Origin: Ruegeria_C sp041537905
Lineage (GTDB): Bacteria > Pseudomonadota > Alphaproteobacteria > Rhodobacterales > Rhodobacteraceae
Direction: 5' to 3'
Length of the DNA: 64,000 bases
Assembly (NCBI RefSeq): GCF_041537905.1
Contig: NZ_JBGRUO010000003.1
Span: 248,001-312,000 of the forward strand
Both the position numbers and the translations under genes were made by a program. Positions 55,328 through 63,545 of the stretch are shown piece by piece (the stretch's first letter is position 1; every line of letters begins with the position of its first letter). Below the pieces are notes generated by a model. It did no database searches. It saw only the letters and a list, made by a program, of their open reading frames with translations, and had not been told where the DNA came from.

Positions 55328-56868
55328 TGGACAATATTCTCTCCATTATTCTCGTCATTCCGGCGATTGCCGCGCTGATCCTGCTGATCTTTCTGCGCGG
55401 AGAGGACGCCGCTGCGCAGCGCAATGCCAAGATGGTGGCGCTATTCGCAACCACGATCACCTTTCTGGTGTCCATCGGCGTCTATACCGGCTTTGATCCG
55501 GAAAACACCGGCTTCCAGATGGTGGAAGAACACGCCTGGCTGATGGGTCTGAAATACAAGGTGGGTGTGGACGGGATCAGCGTTCTCTTTGTGCTGCTGA
55601 CCACTTTCATCATGCCGCTGACCATTCTCGCCAGTTGGGGCGTGACCGACCGGGTGAAGGAATACATGATCGCCTTCCTGCTGCTGGAAACGCTGATGCT
55701 GGGCGTGTTCATGGCGCTGGATCTGGTGCTGTTCTACCTGTTCTTCGAGGCGGGTCTGATCCCGATGTTCCTAATCATCGGCATCTGGGGCGGCAAGGAA
55801 CGGATCTACGCCAGCTTCAAGTTCTTCCTCTACACCTTCCTCGGCTCGGTGCTGATGCTGGTGGCGATGGTGGCGATGTATGCGGATGCGCAGACCACGG
55901 ATATCGTTGCGCTGATGGGGCATCAGTTCTCATCCGAGAGCTTCAGCGTGCTGGGTGTTTATATCGTTGGTGGTATGCAGACGCTGATGTTCCTGGCCTT
56001 CTTCGCCAGCTTCGCAGTCAAGATGCCGATGTGGCCGGTCCATACCTGGTTGCCGGATGCCCACGTGCAGGCGCCCACCGCCGGGTCCGTGGTGCTGGCC
56101 GCGATCCTGCTGAAGATGGGCGGCTACGGTTTCCTGCGGTTTTCACTGCCGATGTTCCCGGTCGGGTCCGAGGTGATGACGCCGCTGGTCCTGTGGATGT
56201 CGGCCATCGCGGTTGTCTACACCTCGCTGGTCGCGCTGGTGCAGGAGGATATGAAAAAGCTGATCGCCTATTCCTCGGTCGCGCATATGGGCTTTGTCAC
56301 CATGGGCATCTTTGCGGCGAACCAGCAGGGCGTTGATGGCGCGATTTTCCAGATGCTCAGCCACGGCTTCATCTCGGCCGCGCTCTTCCTTTGTGTTGGC
56401 GTGATCTATGACCGGATGCATACCCGTGATATCGAGGCCTATGGCGGGCTTGTGAACCGGATGCCTGCCTATGCGCTCGTATTCATGCTGTTCACCATGG
56501 CCAATGTGGGCCTGCCGGGCACCTCCGGGTTCATCGGGGAATTCCTGACGCTCATGGGTGCCTTCCAGGTCAATACCTGGGTGACGGCGGTGGCGGCGAC
56601 CGGTGTGATTTTCTCGGCGGCTTATGCGCTCTGGCTTTATCGCCGGGTGGTCTTTGGCGACCTGATCAAAGAGAGCCTGAAGTCGATCCGCGACATGAAC
56701 TCGCGCGAGCGGCTGATCTTTGCGCCGCTGATCGCGATGACGCTGCTGCTGGGGGTCTACCCGTCGCTGGTGACCGATATCATCGGCCCGTCGACGACGG
56801 CGCTGATCTCGAATTATGACACGGCGCTGGCCGCGGCCGAGGCCGCCACCCAGTTTGCCGCGAACTGA
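55327..56868 (+). CDS. nuoM: NADH-quinone oxidoreductase subunit M
   Basis: A second antiporter-like proton-pumping subunit of 513 residues. Landmarks are LVLFYLFFEAGLIPMFLIIG, VHTWLPDAHVQAPTAGSVVL (helix-breaking lysine/histidine region), AILLKMGGYGFLRFSLPMFP and KKLIAYSSVAHMGFVTMGIF. The membrane glutamate in FFEAGL and the lysine in LLKMGG correspond to the proton path residues. It starts in the nuoL stop codon and precedes nuoN by 11 bases. Confidence 0.97.
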   Translation: MDNILSIILVIPAIAALILLIFLRGEDAAAQRNAKMVALFATTITFLVSIGVYTGFDPENTGFQMVEEHAWLMGLKYKVGVDGISVLFVLLTTFIMPLTILASWGVTDRVKEYMIAFLLLETLMLGVFMALDLVLFYLFFEAGLIPMFLIIGIWGGKERIYASFKFFLYTFLGSVLMLVAMVAMYADAQTTDIVALMGHQFSSESFSVLGVYIVGGMQTLMFLAFFASFAVKMPMWPVHTWLPDAHVQAPTAGSVVLAAILLKMGGYGFLRFSLPMFPVGSEVMTPLVLWMSAIAVVYTSLVALVQEDMKKLIAYSSVAHMGFVTMGIFAANQQGVDGAIFQMLSHGFISAALFLCVGVIYDRMHTRDIEAYGGLVNRMPAYALVFMLFTMANVGLPGTSGFIGEFLTLMGAFQVNTWVTAVAATGVIFSAAYALWLYRRVVFGDLIKESLKSIRDMNSRERLIFAPLIAMTLLLGVYPSLVTDIIGPSTTALISNYDTALAAAEAATQFAAN

Positions 56869-56879
56869 GGAGGCCGGAG

Positions 56880-58322
56880 ATGATCCAGGCTGATCTGACC
56901 GTAATCCTGCCCGAGATTGTGCTGGCCGTCTATGCGATGGCCGCGCTGCTGGGCGCCGTCTATACGCGCAAGGACGCGCTGGGGCCGCTCTTGGTCTGGA
57001 CCACCGCCGGGCTGATGGCGGCGCTGGCGATCTGGATCGCGGCACAGCCGAATGCCACACAGGTGGCGTTCAACGGCATGTTCATCAATGATGGCTTCGC
57101 GCGGTTCTCGAAGGTTGCGGTGCTGCTCTCGGCGGCGGTGATCCTGGTGATGAGCCAGGACTACATGTCGCGCCGGGGGCTGTTGCGGTTCGAATACCCG
57201 CTGCTGATTGCGCTGGCTGCGGTTGGCATGATGATGATGGTCAGTGCCGGGGACCTCATGTCGCTTTATATGGGGCTGGAGCTGCAATCGCTGTCGCTTT
57301 ATGTGGTGGCCGCCCTGCGTCGCGACAGCGCGAAATCGACCGAAGCCGGCCTGAAATACTTCGTGCTGGGCGCGCTGAGTTCCGGTCTGCTGCTTTATGG
57401 CGCATCGCTGGTCTATGGCTTTGCAGGCACCACGCTCTTCACCGGGATCGTGCAGGTGGCGACCCATGGCGATATGTCGCTGGGCATGCTCTTTGGCCTG
57501 ATCTTCCTGATCTCGGGTATGGCCTTCAAGGTCTCCGCCGTGCCCTTCCACATGTGGACGCCGGACGTCTACGAGGGCTCACCCACGCCGATCACTGCCT
57601 TCTTTGCCACCGCGCCGAAGGTGGCCGCGATGGCGCTGTTTGCACGTGTGATGCACGATGCCTTTGGCGGCGCAGTGACCGATTGGCAGCAGGTGATCGT
57701 TCTGCTCTCGGTCCTGTCGATGTTCCTCGGCGCGATCGCCGCGATCGGGCAGCGCAATATCAAGCGGCTGATGGCGTTTTCGTCGATCGCGCATATGGGG
57801 TATGGGCTGATCGGCCTGGCCGCCGGGACCGAGATGGGCATCAAGGCGATGCTGATGTATCTGGCGATCTATGTGACCATGAATGTGGGCACCTTCGCTT
57901 TCATCCTGATGATGGAGCGCGACGGCCAGCCGGTCACCGATATCGACGCGCTGCGTCAGTATTCGCGCCGCGAACCGGCCAAGGCGCTGGCGGTGCTGAT
58001 CCTGATGTTCAGCCTTGCAGGTGTGCCCCCGATGCTGGGCTTCTTCGCCAAATTCGGCGTCTGGCAGGCGGGCATCTCGGCCGATCTGTTTGGTCTTGTG
58101 GTGGCCTCGGCCATCGCTTCGGTAATCGGTGCGTTCTATTACCTGCGTATCGTCTTCTACATGTATTTCGGGGCTGAGAACGAGGATCAGCTCGACACCA
58201 ACTCCTCGCCCGTGCTTTGGGGCGCGCTGATGGCCTCGGCGGCGCTGATGATTGTTGGCGTCTTCTACCAGTTCGGCGTTGAAGGTGCGGCGGCAGCGGC
58301 GGCGGCAACCCTTGTCAACTGA
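56880..58322 (+). CDS. nuoN: NADH-quinone oxidoreductase subunit N
   Basis: The third antiporter-like pump subunit and last nuo gene, 480 residues. Landmarks are MSLYMGLELQSLSLYVVAAL, DSAKSTEAGLKYFVLGALSS, PFHMWTPDVYEGSPTPITAF and IKRLMAFSSIAHMGYGLIGL. The C-terminus ends in an alanine-rich helix (AAAAAAATLVN). It starts 11 bases after nuoM behind AGGAGG. A strong hairpin terminator lies 24 bases beyond its stop and closes the complex I operon. Confidence 0.97.
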   Translation: MIQADLTVILPEIVLAVYAMAALLGAVYTRKDALGPLLVWTTAGLMAALAIWIAAQPNATQVAFNGMFINDGFARFSKVAVLLSAAVILVMSQDYMSRRGLLRFEYPLLIALAAVGMMMMVSAGDLMSLYMGLELQSLSLYVVAALRRDSAKSTEAGLKYFVLGALSSGLLLYGASLVYGFAGTTLFTGIVQVATHGDMSLGMLFGLIFLISGMAFKVSAVPFHMWTPDVYEGSPTPITAFFATAPKVAAMALFARVMHDAFGGAVTDWQQVIVLLSVLSMFLGAIAAIGQRNIKRLMAFSSIAHMGYGLIGLAAGTEMGIKAMLMYLAIYVTMNVGTFAFILMMERDGQPVTDIDALRQYSRREPAKALAVLILMFSLAGVPPMLGFFAKFGVWQAGISADLFGLVVASAIASVIGAFYYLRIVFYMYFGAENEDQLDTNSSPVLWGALMASAALMIVGVFYQFGVEGAAAAAAATLVN

Positions 58323-58346
58323 TCGCAGTTCTCAGCGGATAAAAGG

Positions 58347-58373
58347 GGCCCGGTTGCTGAACCGGGCCTTTTT
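58347..58373 (+). terminator. Rho-independent terminator of the nuo operon
   Basis: A perfect 9-base stem, GGCCCGGTT at 58347-58355 and AACCGGGCC at 58360-58368, with a GCTG loop and five Ts. It sits 24 bases after the nuoN stop and only three bases before the birA ATG, so it would also affect birA. Confidence 0.9.
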
Positions 58374-58376
58374 GCC

Positions 58377-59126
58377 ATGAGCATCTGGCCCGAAGCCTAT
58401 GGCAAGCGGGTGCTGGACGAGGTCGACAGCACCCTGAACGAGGCCGCGCGGATCGCGCCTTCGCTGGCCGGACCGGAATGGATTCTGGCCCATCGCCAGA
58501 GTGCCGCGCGCGGCCGTCGCGGGCGGGCCTGGGCCAATCCGACCGGCAATCTGGCGGCGACCCTGGTGATGCGCCCCTTTGGCAGCACGGAAAACGCAGC
58601 ACTGCGCAGCTTTGTTGCCGCGCTTGCACTGTTTGATGCCTGTGTTGCGGTGACCGGGCGGGCGGATGGGCTGGCGCTGAAATGGCCCAATGACGTGTTG
58701 CTCAACGGTGGCAAGCTGGCGGGCATCCTTCTGGAAAGCGCAGGTCAAGGGCAGGGTGTCACCTATCTGGCGATCGGTATCGGCGTTAATCTGGCGGAGG
58801 CCCCGAGTGCGACGCAGGTCGAGGCTGGCGCCGTGCGTCCCGTCTCGCTGTTCTCCGAGACCGGCGCGCTGGTTGCGCCAGAGGATTTCCTGACCGAGCT
58901 TGCCGTCGCCTATGCAAGCTACGAGACGCAATTCCAGAGCTACGGGTTTGAGCCGATCCGGCAGGCCTGGCTGGCCCGCGCGGCGCGGCTGGGCGAGGTG
59001 ATCACTGCGCGGACCTCCACCAGCGAGACGGTCGGCACGTTCGAGACGGTGGACGGGCAGGGCAATCTTGTCTTATTGACCGCCAAAGGCCGCGTCAGCA
59101 TACCCGCCGCCGACATCTATTTCTGA
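58377..59126 (+). CDS. birA: Biotin--[acetyl-CoA-carboxylase] ligase
   Basis: Attaches biotin to carrier lysines of carboxylases, including the MccA encoded in this window. The 249 residues have only the catalytic part: AHRQSAARGRRGRAWANPTG (the biotinyl-AMP loop, here with GRRGR), MRPFGSTENAALRSFVAALA and ADGLALKWPNDVLLNGGKLA (KWPND motif). There is no N-terminal DNA-binding domain, so it is not an E. coli-type repressor. The ATG comes three bases after the nuo terminator T-run and lacks a ribosome binding site; a leaderless or read-through message would be needed, or the true start is a little downstream. Confidence 0.92.
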   Translation: MSIWPEAYGKRVLDEVDSTLNEAARIAPSLAGPEWILAHRQSAARGRRGRAWANPTGNLAATLVMRPFGSTENAALRSFVAALALFDACVAVTGRADGLALKWPNDVLLNGGKLAGILLESAGQGQGVTYLAIGIGVNLAEAPSATQVEAGAVRPVSLFSETGALVAPEDFLTELAVAYASYETQFQSYGFEPIRQAWLARAARLGEVITARTSTSETVGTFETVDGQGNLVLLTAKGRVSIPAADIYF

Positions 59127-59139
59127 GGAGCCGAAGCAC

Positions 59140-59919
59140 ATGCTACTGGCCATCGATTGCGGCAACACCAACACCGTGTTCTCGATCTGGGACGGGCAGG
59201 AGTTCCTGTGCACCCTGCGCACCTCGACCCATCATGCGCGCACGGCGGATGCCTATTTCACCTGGTATTCCACGCTGGTGAAACATTACGGGATCGACGT
59301 GGAAATCACCGATGTGGTGATCTCGTCCACGGTGCCGCGCGTGGTGTTCAACCTGCGCGTCTTTGCCGATCGGTTCTTTGGCTGCCGCCCTCTGGTGGTG
59401 GGCAAACCCGATTGTCTGCTGCCCGCGCAGCCGCGCGTCGATGAGGGGACGCAGGTCGGCCCCGACCGGTTGGTCAATACCGCAGGTGCGTTTGACCGCC
59501 ATGGCGGCGACCTGATCGTTGTGGATTTCGGCACCGCGACCACGTTTGACGTTGTGGCCCATGACGGGGCCTATGTCGGCGGCGTGATTTCCCCTGGCGT
59601 CAACCTCAGCCTCGAAGCGCTGCACCTGGCGGCGGCGGCATTGCCGCATGTGGATATTTCCAAGCCGCAAAAGGTGATCGGAACCAATACCGTGGAGTGC
59701 ATTCAATCCGGCGTGTTCTGGGGCTATGTCGGGCTGGTGCGTGAGGTCTGCGACCGTATACGGGGCGAATACGGTACCCCGATGAAAATCGTCGCAACCG
59801 GCGGGCTGGCACCTCTGTTCCAGCAATCCGCCCAGTTGTTTGATGCTTTCGAAGATGATCTGACGATGCACGGACTGACCGTGATTCATCGCTATAACAA
59901 GGAAAATGGCTCTCAATGA
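59140..59919 (+). CDS. coaX: Type III pantothenate kinase
   Basis: Phosphorylates pantothenate in coenzyme A synthesis. The 259 residues show the ASKHA-fold blocks: MLLAIDCGNTNTVFSIWDGQ (phosphate 1), TQVGPDRLVNTAGAFDRHGG, LIVVDFGTATTFDVVAHDGA and VGGVISPGVNLSLEALHLAA. The start at 59140 has GAGGAG upstream, 13 bases after the birA stop. The birA-coaX pairing is common in bacteria and serves two cofactors of acyl-carrier chemistry. Its end overlaps rnj by four bases. Confidence 0.95.
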   Translation: MLLAIDCGNTNTVFSIWDGQEFLCTLRTSTHHARTADAYFTWYSTLVKHYGIDVEITDVVISSTVPRVVFNLRVFADRFFGCRPLVVGKPDCLLPAQPRVDEGTQVGPDRLVNTAGAFDRHGGDLIVVDFGTATTFDVVAHDGAYVGGVISPGVNLSLEALHLAAAALPHVDISKPQKVIGTNTVECIQSGVFWGYVGLVREVCDRIRGEYGTPMKIVATGGLAPLFQQSAQLFDAFEDDLTMHGLTVIHRYNKENGSQ

Positions 59920-61583
59920 GCAATGAACGTTTGATTTACCTGCCCCTTGGTGGGGCGGGCGAGATAGGCATGAACGCCTATGTGTATGGCTACGGAAAAC
60001 CTGGCAAGGAACGGCTGATCCTGGTCGATCTGGGTGTGGCCTTTCCCGATATGGACACGACGCCGGGCGTCGACCTGATCTTTGCCGATCTTACATGGCT
60101 GAAGGAACGTGCCGACCAATTGGAGGCGATTTTCGTCACCCATGCGCATGAAGACCATGTGGGCGCGGTCTCGCTCAACTATGCAGCGCTGAACGTGCCG
60201 GTCTATGCCCGCGCCTTCACCGCCAATATCGCACGCCGCAAGATGGAGGAGCGTGGACATGCGCCGGAAGCCGTGCGCACCGCCTCGTCCTGGCCCGAGC
60301 AGATCGAGGCTGGGCCGTTCAAGGTGGGATTTTTGCCGGTGTCGCACTCGATCCCGGAAAGCGCGGGGCTGGTTATCGACACGCCGGGCGGCCGGATCGT
60401 GCATTCGGGCGATTTCAAGCTGGACACCGACCCGGTGGTGGGTGAGGCGTTTGATCCCGATCTCTGGGGTGATGTGGCGAAATCCGGGGTCAAGGCGCTG
60501 GTTTGCGACAGCACCAATGTGTTCTCCACCCATCCGGGCCGCTCCGAATCCGAAGTGGGGCCTGAGATCACCAAGCTGGTGGCCGGGGCCAAGGGCATGG
60601 TGGTTGCCACCACCTTCGCCTCGAACGTGGCACGGGTGAAGACGCTGGCCGAGGCGGGCGCGCGGGCAGGGCGGTCGGTCGTGCTGCTGGGCCGCGCCAT
60701 GCGACGGATGATCGAGGCGGCGGTCGAGACCGGCGTGCTCAGCGATTTTCCCAAGGTGATCAGCCCGGAAGAGGCACAGGATGTGCCGCGTGGCAACCTG
60801 ATGCTGATCGTGACCGGCAGCCAGGGCGAGCGTCGCGCCGCCAGCGCGCAGCTGGCCCGCGGCAAGTATCGCGGGCTGTCGCTGGCCGAGGGCGACCTGT
60901 TCCTGTTCTCGTCCAAGACCATACCGGGCAACGAGAAGGGTGTGATCCGCATCATCAACCAGCTCAGCGAAATGGGCGTGGATGTGGTGGATGACAGCTC
61001 TGGGCTCTATCACGTTTCGGGCCACGCCAACCGCCCCGATCTGGAGCGGGTGCATCAGATCGTTGATCCGCAGATGGTGATCCCGATGCATGGCGAACAC
61101 CGCCACCTGCGCGAGCATGCGAAACTGGCCGAGGCCGCAGGCCGCGCCGGGATTGTCGCGGTCAACGGCATGATGCTGGACCTCAGCGGCAATGCGCCCA
61201 AGGTCGCCGATTATATCGAGACCGGCCGCACCTATCTGGATGGCAGCGTCCAGATTGGGGCGCTGGACGGGGTGGTGCGCGACCGTATCCGCATGGCGTT
61301 GAACGGCCACGTGATCGTGACCGCCATTCTCGATGAAGAGGATGAGCCGCTGGGCGAACCCTGGTGCGACACCAAGGGCTTGCCGGAAACCGGAAGCTCT
61401 CGCGCGGCGCTGATCGAGGTGCTGGAAGAGGATTTGAACCAGTTTCTGATGCGGGCCGACAAGAAGACCCTGCGCGATGACGACAAGCTGGAAGAGGCGT
61501 TGCGTCGGATCACCCGCCAATCAGCGCTGACCGAGATCGGCCGCAAACCCGAAGTGACAGTGGTGGTCAGCCGGATGCGGTAA
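59916..61583 (+). CDS. rnj: Ribonuclease J
   Basis: A metallo-beta-lactamase-fold ribonuclease with 5'-exonuclease and endonuclease activity in RNA maturation and decay. The 555 residues contain the metal-binding FVTHAHEDHVGAVSLNYAAL, HSIPESAGLVIDTPGGRIVH, SGDFKLDTDPVV, and the beta-CASP region with VTGSQGERRAASAQLARGKY and HVSGHANRPDLERVHQIVDP followed by MHGEHRHLREHAKLAE. The ATG overlaps the coaX stop (ATGA). This nuoN-birA-coaX-rnj order is typical of alphaproteobacteria. It is followed by a pair of intergenic repeats. Confidence 0.95.
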   Translation: MSNERLIYLPLGGAGEIGMNAYVYGYGKPGKERLILVDLGVAFPDMDTTPGVDLIFADLTWLKERADQLEAIFVTHAHEDHVGAVSLNYAALNVPVYARAFTANIARRKMEERGHAPEAVRTASSWPEQIEAGPFKVGFLPVSHSIPESAGLVIDTPGGRIVHSGDFKLDTDPVVGEAFDPDLWGDVAKSGVKALVCDSTNVFSTHPGRSESEVGPEITKLVAGAKGMVVATTFASNVARVKTLAEAGARAGRSVVLLGRAMRRMIEAAVETGVLSDFPKVISPEEAQDVPRGNLMLIVTGSQGERRAASAQLARGKYRGLSLAEGDLFLFSSKTIPGNEKGVIRIINQLSEMGVDVVDDSSGLYHVSGHANRPDLERVHQIVDPQMVIPMHGEHRHLREHAKLAEAAGRAGIVAVNGMMLDLSGNAPKVADYIETGRTYLDGSVQIGALDGVVRDRIRMALNGHVIVTAILDEEDEPLGEPWCDTKGLPETGSSRAALIEVLEEDLNQFLMRADKKTLRDDDKLEEALRRITRQSALTEIGRKPEVTVVVSRMR

Positions 61584-61587
61584 GCGT

Positions 61588-61685
61588 AATCCAAAAAGCG
61601 GGAACCGGTTTTTGGGTCAAATTGCGCGTCACCAAGAATGCGCAATCCAAAAGTGGGAACCGGTTTTTGGGCCAAATAGCGTGTC
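61588..61685. repeat. Pair of intergenic repeats with AACCGGTTTTTGGG core
   Basis: Two direct copies (61588-61630 and 61644-61685) share CCAAAA...GGGAACCGGTTTTTGGG and a TCAAAT/CCAAAT...GCG tail, with small differences. Each can fold CCAAAA against TTTTGG. The core is of a kind widespread between genes in alphaproteobacteria. They fill the space between the convergent rnj and NUDIX genes. Confidence 0.75.
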
Positions 61686-61699
61686 TATGAAAAGTGGGC

Positions 61700-62422
61700 T
61701 CAGTCACTGGTCATGGGGTGACCGCGCAGACGCAGGAACAGGCTCTGTTCGTCATCATTGCGGAAAAACGGAACCGAGACGGGCGGGGTCAGGTCCTGCG
61801 CCCGCTCGGTGATCTCGGCCAGCACCACCTCTGTGATCTCGGCCAGCACCACCTCTGTGATGAAAGGCAGGTCGAAGGTTCGCACCTCGCTCAACGGAAT
61901 CCATTGCAGATGCGACAGCTCGTCCGAGGCGCGCGAGAAATCGTCGGGGTCGCCCATGATATGGGCCGCATCGATCAGAAAGAAGCGCGCGTCGAAACGG
62001 CGCGGACGGCCCGGCGGGGTGATGGCGCGAAAGACAAATTGCAGGTTCTGCGCGTCAGGCAGATGCCCGGTCGCGGCGTAACCCTGCCAATCCTCGGGCA
62101 CCGGCTCGTCCCATGCGCCGGGCTGGCCCAGGATCAGCCCTGTTTCCTCCCACAGCTCGCGGATCGCGGCGATGGCCAGCGCGCTGCTGATATCTTCGGA
62201 GACGTCTTCGGTGAGCCGGTTCTGACACAGAGCGGGCAGCGGCGCGGCCAGCGCGATCTCGCGGTCGGCGGCATCGACGGCACCACCGGGAAAAACGAAC
62301 TTGTTGGGCATGAAGGCCGCCTTGGCCCCGCGCTGCCCCATCAGCACTGACGGCACCGTCTCACGATCCCGCAATACGATGACCGTCGCTGCGTTCCGGA
62401 TTGCTGTCTTGTCTTCGCTCAT
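61700..62422 (-). CDS. NUDIX hydrolase
   Basis: A 240-residue phosphohydrolase. The Nudix box is partly split by an insertion: FPGGAVDAADREIALAAPLP begins it and AAIRELWEETGLILGQPGAW holds the REL-EE-G metal part. Such longer forms resemble coenzyme A- or NUDT-like pyrophosphatases. The start at ATG 62422 (MSEDKTAIRNAATVIVLRDR) is chosen over one 75 bases upstream inside the DUF983 gene. An eight-residue unit EVVLAEIT is repeated exactly in tandem near the C-terminus. It is transcribed together with the DUF983 gene, 22 bases downstream of it. Confidence 0.85.
   Translation of the reverse strand: MSEDKTAIRNAATVIVLRDRETVPSVLMGQRGAKAAFMPNKFVFPGGAVDAADREIALAAPLPALCQNRLTEDVSEDISSALAIAAIRELWEETGLILGQPGAWDEPVPEDWQGYAATGHLPDAQNLQFVFRAITPPGRPRRFDARFFLIDAAHIMGDPDDFSRASDELSHLQWIPLSEVRTFDLPFITEVVLAEITEVVLAEITERAQDLTPPVSVPFFRNDDEQSLFLRLRGHPMTSD
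61809..61856. repeat. Exact 24-base tandem duplication inside the NUDIX gene
   Basis: Positions 61809-61832 are repeated without change at 61833-61856. The event is in frame and gives the protein segment EVVLAEIT twice. Perfect identity suggests a recent replication slip, or that it is kept. Confidence 0.93.
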
Positions 62423-62444
62423 GCCCCAGCCTGCTTCGGAGGGC

Positions 62445-62846
62445 TCAGTCCGCGCGCCCGAAACCGTGCATGCGCCGCGCCCATTGATAGGCGACAACCG
62501 CGCCCTTCAGTCTGGGCAGAAGGTAGAGCGAGAGCGCCAGGCAACCAACCGCAAAAATCAGAAACAGTGTCAGAGGTTCCGGACGCCATTGCACGAAAGC
62601 CACGTGCAGCGCAGGCGCCATCAGGTGGCCAACCAGCAGAATGGTCAGATAGGCGGGCCCGTCATCGGCGCGGTGATGAAAGAACTCCTGACCACATTCG
62701 CCACACGTGTCATGCACCTTGAGGAAATTGAACAGCAGCGGCCCCTTGCCACAACGCGGACATTTGCGCCGGAACCCTCTGGCCAGCGCAGGCCAGGTCG
62801 GGCGGTCCGAGACGGGTTGGGTCGCTTCAATGGCTTGATCGGTCAT
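62445..62846 (-). CDS. DUF983 family zinc-ribbon membrane protein
   Basis: A 133-residue protein. The start at ATG 62846 (MTDQAIEATQPVSDRPTWPA) is consistent with family size. A zinc ribbon is visible as RKCPRCGKG and TCGECGQEF, followed by FFHHRADDGPAYLTILLVGH and a second hydrophobic part FLIFAVGCLALSLYLLPRLK. The CxxC pairs and the DDGPAY segment are typical of DUF983. Function is unknown; some members are encoded beside haem or cytochrome oxidase genes, but not here. A NUDIX hydrolase follows after 22 bases. Confidence 0.88.
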   Translation of the reverse strand: MTDQAIEATQPVSDRPTWPALARGFRRKCPRCGKGPLLFNFLKVHDTCGECGQEFFHHRADDGPAYLTILLVGHLMAPALHVAFVQWRPEPLTLFLIFAVGCLALSLYLLPRLKGAVVAYQWARRMHGFGRAD

Positions 62847-63078
62847 GGTGCCCTCAATGCAAATCACCCGCTCTTTTGCCCTGAATCCGTGCAGCAGAAA
62901 AGAGGACGCGTTCGTCTTGCGTCCCCATGCCGCAAAAGGTGACAGGTTTAGGCATCTTAGCATGAACTTGCGGGGGCTGAAAAAACTTTGCCTGATCGGC
63001 GACGGATTCCCGATTGGCCTGCGTTTGAGTTGCATGATCGGCGGCAGGGGGCCGTCGCAAAAGAAAAGGAAGACCAAG

Positions 63079-63540
63079 ATGAAACATGCAGGCTTTATCG
63101 GCGGAGTTGTGGTTCTGGCGACGGCAATTGCCGCAAGCGGTGCAATGGCCAAGGGGCCGGGCAAAGGCGTCGCCTTCGAGGTGCTGGATGCCGATGGCGA
63201 CGGTCAGGTTACAATCGAAGAGGTACAGGCATGGCAGGAACAGCGATTCACCTCCGTTGACACCGATGGCAGCGGCACGCTGAGCCTCGAAGAGCTGCAG
63301 GCCGCAGGTCAGACACGCGCCAATGAAAAAGCGGCAAAGATGCTTGAACGTCGCGACGCCAACGGTGATGGTCAGTTGAGCCAGGACGAGATGCCGAAAC
63401 GGCGCGACCCGTCCAGGATGTTCGACCGGATGGATGCCAATGATGACGGTTCCATCTCGCAGCAGGAATTTGCGGATGCGAGCCAGAAGATGGGCAAGAA
63501 ACGCGGCAAGCACAAGCACGGCGACGCGCAACAGAACTGA
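63079..63540 (+). CDS. Secreted EF-hand calcium-binding protein
   Basis: A 153-residue protein with signal peptide MKHAGFIGGVVVLATAIAAS (then GAMA). Four EF-hand-like loops follow: DADGDGQVTIEE, DTDGSGTLSLEE, DANGDGQLSQDE and DANDDGSISQQE, each with the Dx-Dx-DG pattern, and a His/Lys-rich C-terminus (KKRGKHKHGDAQ). The start at 63079 is set by the signal peptide; GGAAGA lies before it. It probably binds calcium in the periplasm or outside. The ECF sigma factor gene begins a few bases after its stop, so the pair is cotranscribed, an arrangement common in Rhodobacteraceae. Confidence 0.87.
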   Translation: MKHAGFIGGVVVLATAIAASGAMAKGPGKGVAFEVLDADGDGQVTIEEVQAWQEQRFTSVDTDGSGTLSLEELQAAGQTRANEKAAKMLERRDANGDGQLSQDEMPKRRDPSRMFDRMDANDDGSISQQEFADASQKMGKKRGKHKHGDAQQN

Positions 63541-63545
63541 TCCGT

